Below are positions 18,735 through 24,910 of a stretch of DNA of 64,000 bases, one piece after another. This stretch comes from Kibdelosporangium philippinense (GTDB lineage Bacteria; Actinomycetota; Actinomycetes; Mycobacteriales; Pseudonocardiaceae). Where the stretch lies: NCBI RefSeq assembly GCF_021390435.2, contig NZ_JAJVCN010000005.1:387501-451500 (forward strand), in the 5' to 3' direction. Numbering within the stretch: position 1 is the stretch's first letter; each line of letters starts with the position of its first letter. The position numbers and the translations under genes were made by a program. The notes beneath the pieces are model-generated. The model made no database searches, was not told the DNA's origin, and worked only from the letters and a program-made list of their open reading frames with translations.

Positions 18735-18920
18735 AGATCTGTTGCTGGTTCAAGCCCAACGCGCCCCAGCGCGGATGGTGACGTAAATCTGTGCTGGTCA
18801 AAGCGCAGCGTGCCCAGCGCAGATGGTGGCATAAATCTGTGCTGGTCAAAAGCGCGGCGTGCCCAGCGCTGGGTCAGAAGAAGCTCGCACCGTGGGGGGT
18901 ATGGGGGGCTCGGCCCCCCA
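18735..18920. repeat. Tandem ~48-bp repeats ending in a G/C hairpin (repeat family A, locus 1)
   Basis: Three units begin with gctggt at 18744, 18793 and 18841 (spacing 49 and 48). Units 1 and 2 share the frame gctggt..caa..c..cg.gccc.agcgc..atggtg...taaatctgt. Unit 3 changes after cgtgcccagcgctgg into a tail (tcagaagaagctcgcaccg) and ends in the hairpin tgggggg/cccccca (18902-18920). The unit 3 type sequence with its tail and hairpin recurs at 23337-23413. It fills most of the gap between fasR and ndh. Confidence 0.75.
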
Positions 18921-18968
18921 AATAGGACGACAGGCCATGTGCGAAGGTGCGCCAGCACCGAAGTAAAT

Positions 18969-19009
18969 GGCCCTCTGGAGTGTAGTGGTGCGCTGCACTC
19001 CAGAGGGCC
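18969..19009. terminator. Strong 17-bp stem-loop between fasR and ndh
   Basis: Perfect 14-bp arms (18969-18982 with 18996-19009), extended by three further pairs (one T-G) to a 7-nt loop. It lies 170 bp before the ndh start, in a region transcribed from neither neighbour's body. It may insulate the divergent genes or end a short non-coding transcript from the repeat region. Confidence 0.55.
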
Positions 19010-19178
19010 TTCTCCCCGGTCCCCACCGGTAGATCCACTATGGACTGTTCTTGATCTCCACGCCACTCGTGTCCCCCTATCGTGGGACCAAGGTCCTGGG
19101 CGCGGATCCCGCTGGAGAGGGAGAAAGCCGGGTCGGACAGGGGAGGTCGGCCCGCGTCTGCCGGAGCACGCTCAAGCT

Positions 19179-20501
19179 ATGACACACATCCTGATCGTCG
19201 GTGGCGGTTATGTCGGGATGTACACCGCCATTCGCTTGCAGAAGAAGCTGCGGCAGGGGGAAGCGACGGTGACCGTCGTCGATCCTCAACCGAACATGAC
19301 GTACCAGCCGTTCTTGCCGGAAGCGGCCGCCGGATCGATCGAACCGCGGCACGTCGTGGTCCCGCTGCGTCGGGCGTTGCCGAAATGCACGGTGGTGACT
19401 GGGAAGGTCACGAATGTCGACCACGAACACAAGGTCGCGACCGTTGTCCCAGCCGAAGGCCTGCCGACGTCGATGCCCTACGACATCCTTGTGATGGCAG
19501 CAGGTTCTGTAGCACGAACGTTGCCGATCCCCGGCCTTGCCGAGTCCGGCATCGGGTTCGCAACTGTCGGCGAGGCCATCTATCTGCGCAATCACGTCCT
19601 CTCGCGGTTGGATGTCGCGTCGAGCACGCCGGAACGCATGCGGCGCGCGCTGACGTTCGTCGTGGTCGGCGGGGGATACGCGGGCGTCGAGGTGTTCGGC
19701 GAACTCGAGGACATGGCCCGCTACGCCGTACGCGTCCACAAGGGACTGTCTCCTTCGGACATGCGATGGGTGCTTGTCGAGGCGAGCGACCGGATCCTGC
19801 CCGAGATCAGCCCGGCGATGTCGGACTACACGATCCGACGGCTGACCGAGCGCGGAATGCGGGTTCGGTTGAACACCAAGCTGGTCTCGATGGTCGACGG
19901 GCACGTCGAGCTGTCCGACGGGACATCGTTCGAAGCCGACACCGTGGTCTGGACGGCTGGCGTGAAAGCGAACCCGCTCGCGATGAAATCGGGAATGCCG
20001 ATCGACTACCGGGGCAGGCTCATTTGCACGGAAACCTTGCAGGCCAGGGGGCTGCGAGGTGTCTGGGGCGCGGGCGACAGCGCGGCCGTGCCAGACCTGA
20101 CAGGCCTCGGCGCGCTGTGCACACCCAGTGCTCAGCACGCGGTCCGTCAGGCGAAAGTGCTGGCGGACAACATCATCGCCTCGCTGCGTAACGGCAACCT
20201 GAAGCCGTACAAGCACAAACACGCGGGCTCGGTGGCCAGCCTCGGTCTGCACAAAGGCGTTGCCCAGGTCTACGGCATCCGGCTGCGCGGCTGGCCCGCG
20301 TGGCTGATGCACCGCGCGTACCACTGGAGCCGCGTGCCGACCGCGGGCCGGAAACTGCGCGTGTTGCTCGACTGGATGACGGTGTTCTTCTCGCGGCGCG
20401 AGATCGTGTCGCTCGGCCAGATCCAGAACCCGCGCCGGGACTGGGAACTCGTCGTACGGGAGACAACGCACAGCATGAAGGGGAATACTCGGACCCAATG
20501 A
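19179..20501 (+). CDS. ndh: Type II NADH:quinone oxidoreductase (NDH-2)
   Basis: 440 residues from ATG at 19179; the open frame extends upstream through repeat DNA, but the FAD-binding motif ILIVGGGYVGMYTA must lie at the N-terminus. The second Rossmann motif (VVVGGGYAGVEVFGEL, about residue 160-175) binds NADH, and WGAGDSAAVPDL is the C-terminal FAD contact. Such enzymes pass electrons from NADH to menaquinone without pumping protons and sit on the membrane face. The C-terminal ~60 residues include amphipathic segments for membrane binding. It precedes pnuC by 16 bp, so a shared transcript is likely. Confidence 0.9.
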   Translation: MTHILIVGGGYVGMYTAIRLQKKLRQGEATVTVVDPQPNMTYQPFLPEAAAGSIEPRHVVVPLRRALPKCTVVTGKVTNVDHEHKVATVVPAEGLPTSMPYDILVMAAGSVARTLPIPGLAESGIGFATVGEAIYLRNHVLSRLDVASSTPERMRRALTFVVVGGGYAGVEVFGELEDMARYAVRVHKGLSPSDMRWVLVEASDRILPEISPAMSDYTIRRLTERGMRVRLNTKLVSMVDGHVELSDGTSFEADTVVWTAGVKANPLAMKSGMPIDYRGRLICTETLQARGLRGVWGAGDSAAVPDLTGLGALCTPSAQHAVRQAKVLADNIIASLRNGNLKPYKHKHAGSVASLGLHKGVAQVYGIRLRGWPAWLMHRAYHWSRVPTAGRKLRVLLDWMTVFFSRREIVSLGQIQNPRRDWELVVRETTHSMKGNTRTQ

Positions 20502-20517
20502 CAATGTTGGGGGTGGG

Positions 20518-21153
20518 GTGCGGTTCTTTCTGGAGCACGGCATCACCGTGCTGGGGCAGCGGACCTCGTACGCCGAGCTGATCGGCCAGATCTGTGCTTT
20601 GGCGGTGGTGTTTCTCGCCAAGTACCGCACCCTGTGGACGTGGCCCGTGCAAGTCGCGGCCACGGTGTTGCTGTTCAGTGTCTACGTCTCCGCGCACCTG
20701 GGCGGCCTCGCGTCCCGGCAGGTCGTGATCCTGCTGATCAGCATTTACGGCTGGTGGGCGTGGACCCGTCACCGCGACCCGATCTTCGGGGTTGTGGTGC
20801 GCCGGTCGACGTGGCCAGAGATCTTCGTGACGATCGGCGTTCTGATCGTCGGCACCGCTGGCGTGGCGTGGTTGCTGCACGCGTTGAATGCTTCCTGGGA
20901 CCCGGTGCCGGACGCCGCGATCTTCGTGGGGACGGTCGTCGCATTCGCTTTGCAGGGCCGTGGACTGGTCGAGTTCTGGCTGGTCTGGCTGGTGGTTGAC
21001 GCGGTCGGCGTACCGCTGCAGATCAACTCGGGCCTGTGGTTCAGCGCGCTGGTCTACACGGTGTTCGCGGGCTTGGTGATCTGGGGCTGGCTCAGCTGGA
21101 TCCGGGACGCTCGGCGAAACGTGCCGAGCGTGCGGAAGGCAGCCACCGGGTAA
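20518..21153 (+). CDS. pnuC: PnuC-like nicotinamide riboside transporter
   Basis: 211 residues, GTG start at 20518, about seven transmembrane segments. The family is recognisable by YGWWAWTRH after the third helix and by VEFWLVWLVVDAVGVPLQ, with the conserved Trp and Asp of the substrate path. PnuC proteins let nicotinamide riboside (or other vitamin-type substrates) enter by facilitated diffusion coupled to phosphorylation inside. Placement 16 bp after an NADH dehydrogenase fits NAD precursor supply. No NadR-like kinase is adjacent. Confidence 0.85.
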   Translation: MRFFLEHGITVLGQRTSYAELIGQICALAVVFLAKYRTLWTWPVQVAATVLLFSVYVSAHLGGLASRQVVILLISIYGWWAWTRHRDPIFGVVVRRSTWPEIFVTIGVLIVGTAGVAWLLHALNASWDPVPDAAIFVGTVVAFALQGRGLVEFWLVWLVVDAVGVPLQINSGLWFSALVYTVFAGLVIWGWLSWIRDARRNVPSVRKAATG

Positions 21154-21183
21154 CGATTGTCGCGGTCGGCCCGAGAGTGGGGC

Positions 21184-22122
21184 ATGGCCACCGAGGAGTT
21201 CGGCTGGGCCGGTGAGCCCACGATGGAGCACTGGTCCCGCGTGACCAACGACAACGCGCGGGTCACGTTCGGCATGATCGTCGTCGTCCACGCTTCCTCG
21301 AAACAGGACGAGGCAGAGGCTCTCGAGCGCGCGTTGCGGGCGAAGTTCGAGAAGCAGACCGGTGTCATCCACAACAGTTTCTTCTGCTCACGCGAGCGCG
21401 GCGGGGTCGCGCTCGTGCAGTCGGAGACCAGTTGGGAGCTGCACACAACGCTGGACTCAGCCGACGCCGACCTGGTCAAGCTGGAGGCAGACTGCCGCGC
21501 GTCGGTCGACCAGGCGCGGGACATGTTGCCGGGCTCGCAGATCAAGACACTCGTCGAGACGCTGTACTCCGCGATGACCCGGGTTCTGCTGGCGGCAGAC
21601 CTGTTGCGCGAGCCTCAGGCCGACCGCGCCGCGATTCTCGCGACCGCGCAGAAGGAAGTCCTGCACGCCACCACTCGCGTGCAGGCGGCGATCCAGCGTC
21701 AGGCCCGCTTCAACTACTTCCAGGGTGCTTTGGTTGGCACCATCGGTACCGCCGCGTTGGTTGTGCTGGTGGGCGTGGCGAGCGTGCAGTTCTGGCCTGG
21801 GGTGCTGAACACGCCTGGTCTGGTGGTGTCTTCGCTGTTCGGCGCGTTGGGTGCGGTGGTCAGCATTTTCCAGCGGACGTCGAAGGGCAACCTGATCCTC
21901 GACTTCAACACCTCGACCCGGCATCTGCGGGCGTTGGGCGGGTTCCGCCCGTTGGTCGGCGGGATCTTCGGCGCGGTCGCCCAGTTCGCTTTGACGGCGG
22001 GCACGATCAACGCGACGCTCGGACTGTTCGCGCTGGCCGGGTTCGCGGCCGGATTCAGTGAGCGTTTCGCGACCGACATGATCGAGCGCGCCGGCCAGGT
22101 GATCGCGAAACTGCCGAACTGA
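21184..22122 (+). CDS. Membrane protein of unknown function
   Basis: 312 residues from ATG at 21184; a TTG at 21157, 4 bp after pnuC, is the alternative. Residues 1-180 are hydrophilic and partly helical (ASKQDEAEALERALRAKF, then a helix rich in Gln and Arg near 170). Four hydrophobic segments follow: ALVGTIGTAALVVLVGV, TPGLVVSSLFGALGAVVSI, LVGGIFGAVAQFALTAG and LGLFALAGFAAGFSERF. No family is recognised. The architecture of a cytoplasmic sensor-like part on a four-helix membrane domain is all that can be said. Probably cotranscribed with pnuC. Confidence 0.7.
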   Translation: MATEEFGWAGEPTMEHWSRVTNDNARVTFGMIVVVHASSKQDEAEALERALRAKFEKQTGVIHNSFFCSRERGGVALVQSETSWELHTTLDSADADLVKLEADCRASVDQARDMLPGSQIKTLVETLYSAMTRVLLAADLLREPQADRAAILATAQKEVLHATTRVQAAIQRQARFNYFQGALVGTIGTAALVVLVGVASVQFWPGVLNTPGLVVSSLFGALGAVVSIFQRTSKGNLILDFNTSTRHLRALGGFRPLVGGIFGAVAQFALTAGTINATLGLFALAGFAAGFSERFATDMIERAGQVIAKLPN

Positions 22123-22135
22123 TGTTTTCTTGGCC

Positions 22136-22248
22136 CCGGTCGCCGCACGCGTGGCGTGCGGCCGACCGGCTCCTGACGTGAACACGACCGCCCCTCGTGG
22201 TCGTGTGCGTCAGTGAGCCGGGACACTTCTGACGCGCCCCGGCTCACT
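22136..22248. terminator. Three consecutive stem-loops after the membrane protein gene
   Basis: Hairpin 1: 22136-22150 with 22154-22169 (one bulge, loop gtg). Hairpin 2: ctgacg + acacgacc (22173-22189) with ggtcgtgt + cgtcag (22199-22213). Hairpin 3: perfect 11-bp arms 22212-22222 with 22238-22248. They lie between convergent genes and probably end transcription from both sides. The cgtcag at 22208-22213 can also pair with a second ctgacg at 22229-22234, so hairpins 2 and 3 have an alternative fold. Confidence 0.65.
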
Positions 22249-22250
22249 GG

Positions 22251-22412
22251 TCAGGCAAGACCGATGACGATGATCACCAAAGTGATCACGCCACTGAACA
22301 GGATGACCATCGTTGCCATGGCCCAACTGATCTGTCCGGCCCGGCGGTGCCGCCCATGCTGGGAAGTCGCCCGACCGGGCGACGGCTCATCCGCTGGTTC
22401 TACGGTTAACAT
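22251..22412 (-). CDS. Small single-pass membrane protein
   Basis: 53 residues from ATG at 22412. An upstream TTG at 22460 with AGGAG about 9 bases before it would give 69 residues. The N-terminal half is basic and polar (GRATSQHGRHRRAGQ); the C-terminal 22 residues form one helix (MVILFSGVITLVIIVIGLA) that ends at the stop. This looks like a tail-anchored micro-protein. No family is recognised. The hairpin at 22212-22248 lies directly past its stop, which supports a real transcript. Confidence 0.5.
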   Translation of the reverse strand: MLTVEPADEPSPGRATSQHGRHRRAGQISWAMATMVILFSGVITLVIIVIGLA

Positions 22413-22460
22413 GGGGACGTTGCGCCTCCACTTCTTGGCGGGAGTCGGAGATATCAACAA

Positions 22461-23336
22461 TCACGCGGTCTCCTGGTGAAGCAGGGGGCCGCGTTTTTTC
22501 CGCAACCAGAAACTACCATCCGAATGAGTCCCGTTGCGGAACTCAACCAAGGCAGCCTCGTAAGTGAAGGCCGAACTGCCCGGTAGCTTTAGCCGTCGCC
22601 ATCAAAGAAGCGACGAGCGGACCGAAAACAACGCTGAACGGCCCATCCGTTTATGCGCGGGAGAATGATCGAAACCTCGGTCACGGCTCCGAACCCGATC
22701 TACCCCCAGTGCTCTAGTAGCTAGGCCGTGTGTCACCTGATCAGGGAAGTTCGTCAAACCCCGACTGCGTACAGGCGTCGAGAGTCCTGAATTCTGACAC
22801 GGCCCAGATCGGCCCGGCAGAAGCTTTGCCGACCCCTCATGCCGTTCGGCGCAAGCCACCGCGCCTCGTCGGCAGCATCCCACGGACAGAAGCGGCACTT
22901 GTGTCCTACCTATCGTCACACCAAGCCAGAACAGTTACGTCGACCGTCAGAACTGACACTTGATAGCCCATCCGAGTGAACCCACCCGCTTTCGCCGATC
23001 CCAGATAAAAGCCCCCCAATTACAGGACAAAAATCTGTCAACAAAACCAAACCAAAGAAATCCCAGGAGAGCGGCGGACAGGCCAGCCAAGGAAAAGGCC
23101 GAAGAAGCAGAAGCCCGCCGCTCCAGAAGCGCCGCGCGACAGGGAAGAAGACCGGAGAAGAGGCGGCGGAAGGCCAGCCGAGCAAGAGCGACCGCAGGAA
23201 GGCTGGGGAAGCGCCAGGTGAGGACAAGAAGAGCATGGAAGGCCGGGAGAAGAGCCTGAGGCGGCAAAGAGGGACCAGCGCAGGAGAAGGCCCGGAATGG
23301 AAAGGGGCGAAGGAGGGCCACAAGAACTAAAGCCGC
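22461..23336. other. Long intergenic region with a T-poor, purine-rich segment
   Basis: About 880 bp without a convincing gene. 22480-22960 shows nothing recognisable. From about 23040 to 23330 the plus strand is very poor in T and rich in A and G. The frame that stays open from 22980 to a stop at 23327-23329 has mostly G/C third bases in its later half and would encode a Lys/Glu/Gly/Arg-rich disordered peptide, but it lacks an ATG, GTG or TTG near its beginning. It could be a decayed gene or simply skewed DNA. Confidence 0.5.
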
Positions 23337-23413
23337 GCTGGTTCAAGCGCAACGTGCCCAGCGCTGGTTCAGAAGAAGCTCGCACCGTGGGGTCTGGGGG
23401 GCTCGGCCCCCAG
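23337..23413. repeat. Repeat family A, locus 2, with terminal hairpin
   Basis: This copy matches the third unit and tail of the locus at 18841-18920: cgctggttcaagcgcaacg, cgtgcccagcgctgg and tcagaagaagctcgcaccg. It ends in the hairpin ctggggg/cccccag (23394-23413, loop gctcgg). It lies downstream of the tRNA-Val gene on the minus strand, where the hairpin may end tRNA transcription. Confidence 0.75.
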
Positions 23414-23478
23414 AAGACACAGGGGGCGCGGGCTGCGCCCACGGGGCCACGCTGGAAACCCCAAACGATGGCCCCCCG

Positions 23479-23550
23479 TGGGCGCAGCAGGGTTCGAACC
23501 TGCGACCCCCTCCTTGTAAGGGAGGTGCTCTTCCGCTGAGCTATGCGCCC
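23479..23550 (-). tRNA. tRNA-Val(UAC)
   Basis: 72 nt cloverleaf on the minus strand. The 7-bp acceptor stem pairs gggcgca with tgcgccc, the D-arm is gctcagcggaagagc, the anticodon arm cctcc-cttacaa-ggagg gives anticodon TAC, and the T-arm is gcagg-ttcgaac-cctgc. The discriminator is A, and no CCA is encoded. Anticodon UAC reads valine GUA/GUG codons. No integrase or duplicated 3' end was seen nearby. Confidence 0.93.
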
Positions 23551-23554
23551 TTCT

Positions 23555-23580
23555 CGGGCGACACGCGAGGGTGTCGCCCG
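23555..23580 (-). terminator. ahpE terminator
   Basis: Perfect 10-bp arms (cgggcgacac with gtgtcgcccg) and a 6-nt loop, beginning 8 bp past the ahpE stop and just before the 5' end of the tRNA gene. Confidence 0.75.
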
Positions 23581-23587
23581 GTGACAA

Positions 23588-24049
23588 TCATGCCAGGTCG
23601 GTCACGGCCTTTTTCCAGGCCTCCTGGTCGCGTGCCTCACCAGGCTGGTTGACCTCCGCGTATCGCACGTCACCTGCCTTGTCGATCAGGAACGTGCCGC
23701 GCAGGGCCATGCCTGCTTTGTCGTTGAACACGCCGTAGGTGGTGGCTACGGCTCCGTGTGGCCAGAAGTCCGAGAGCAGCGGGAACTGGTAGCCCTGCTG
23801 CTCGGCCCATGCTTTGAGGGCGAAGGGGGTGTCCACGGACACGCCGAGGACCTGGACGTCGGCGCCTTCGTATGTCGCCAGTTCGTCCCGTACCTGGCAG
23901 AGCTCGCCCTGGCAGAGGCCGCTGAACGCGAACGGGTAGAACACCAGAAGCACGTTCTTCTCGCCCCGGAAGGACGAGAGGGTGACCGGCTGCTTGTTGT
24001 AGTCGTTGAGCGTGAAGTCCGGGGCCTGCGTACCGACCTCGACCGCCAT
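23588..24049 (-). CDS. ahpE: Peroxiredoxin, AhpE type
   Basis: 153 residues. It reduces hydroperoxides and peroxynitrite with a cysteine thiol. The peroxidatic Cys46 is in FYPFAFSGLCQGELC, the AhpE form of the PxxxS/TxxC motif; a further cysteine lies five residues later (Cys51). The C-terminal GTFLIDKAGDVRYAEVN is typical. No signal peptide. The order ahpE-DUF3052-aceE is conserved in mycobacteria (Rv2238c, Rv2239c, Rv2241), which strengthens the call. Confidence 0.92.
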   Translation of the reverse strand: MAVEVGTQAPDFTLNDYNKQPVTLSSFRGEKNVLLVFYPFAFSGLCQGELCQVRDELATYEGADVQVLGVSVDTPFALKAWAEQQGYQFPLLSDFWPHGAVATTYGVFNDKAGMALRGTFLIDKAGDVRYAEVNQPGEARDQEAWKKAVTDLA

Positions 24050-24133
24050 GCTGTGTCCTCCCAGTGAAGTTGAGGAGCCCAGCCTAGTGCGCCCGTCTGG
24101 GCGACGTCCCAGACGGTTCGCTACCGGCGGATC

Positions 24134-24565
24134 TCAGCGGCGGGTGTTCGCGGACTTCGGCGACACCAGCCTTGTCGCCATCCAGTCGTCGCCGACGCTG
24201 ATATTCGACGTCTGCGCCATCCCGGCTGTCGACACCGCCTCCGAGATCTCACTCGGCTCCACGTGCCCGTCCCGCCCGTTCTTGGGTGTCATCACCCAGA
24301 TCACGCCGGTGTCGGCGAGCGGACTGCGGACATCGAGGAGCGTGTCGGCGAGGTCACCATCGTCTTCCCGCCACCACAGCAGGATGACGTCGACCACCTC
24401 GTCGGCGTCCTCATCCAGCAGGTCAGATCCACTGCGCTCCTCGATGGCGGCACGCACGTCGTCATCGACGTCCTCGTCCCAGCCGATCTCCTGGACGACA
24501 ATGCCTGGTTCGATCCCAAGCTTCTCGGCGACGCCTGCTTTGCCGGCGTCTCCCGCGGCCACCAC
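24134..24565 (-). CDS. DUF3052 family protein
   Basis: 143 residues from GTG at 24565. This start is preferred over the GTG at 24574 because GGAGG at 24575-24580 would be too close to the latter. Acidic, soluble protein with AEKLGIEPGIVVQEIGWDED near the start and VVDVILLWWREDDGDLADTL in the middle, characteristic of DUF3052. The family is actinobacterial and its function is not established. The homologue next to ahpE and aceE in mycobacteria (Rv2239c) supports the assignment. The 84 bp between it and ahpE allow a shared transcript. Confidence 0.85.
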   Translation of the reverse strand: MVAAGDAGKAGVAEKLGIEPGIVVQEIGWDEDVDDDVRAAIEERSGSDLLDEDADEVVDVILLWWREDDGDLADTLLDVRSPLADTGVIWVMTPKNGRDGHVEPSEISEAVSTAGMAQTSNISVGDDWMATRLVSPKSANTRR

Positions 24566-24910
24566 GGCTTCCACTCCTCCATGTGAACCAATGCGGCGCC
24601 GGAGGCACCGCGTGTTAGGCGATAGCGAACACTTTCAGTACCCGTGTGCGCAACCGTCCACACCGGGTTAAGCCCCAACTGTGTCCGCGCGTGAGTCCAA
24701 CCGTGCCCGCACTATGGTGACGGTATGCATCGGATCGTCCCGTGCCATGTAGAGGCAATACCACTCCTGTGAGTGTGGGGGACACCGCCATCGGGTTACT
24801 CACCAGTAGTGATGACGTGAGACCCGATCGGGACGACGATGAGGTATGACGCACGCCAACCGGGTTGAATTGGCGTAGGAAACAACGAGAGAACCAGGCG
24901 AGGAGACCCC
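24566..24910. promoter_or_regulatory. Divergent promoter region of DUF3052 and aceE
   Basis: 345 bp between the two genes. It contains the DUF3052 ribosome binding site at its left edge and AGGAG six bases before the aceE TTG at its right edge. The 5' leader of aceE is long; no riboswitch or clear operator was recognised. Confidence 0.4.

Noticed and set aside
18687..19178. N-terminal extension of NDH-2 through the repeat region
   Set aside because: The FAD motif must be at the N-terminus, and the extension is repeat DNA with Arg/Ser/Trp-rich translation; ATG at 19179 fits the family.
20502..20517. Riboswitch ahead of pnuC
   Set aside because: Only 16 bp separate ndh and pnuC; no room for an aptamer.
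22602..22963. Short open frames in the 22.6-23.0 kb gap (both strands)
   Set aside because: No start context, no third-position GC bias and no recognisable protein features.
23479..23550. tRNA-Val as an integration (att) site of a genomic island
   Set aside because: No integrase, excisionase or duplicated tRNA end was found; flanking genes (ahpE, DUF3052, aceE) are core genes in conserved order.
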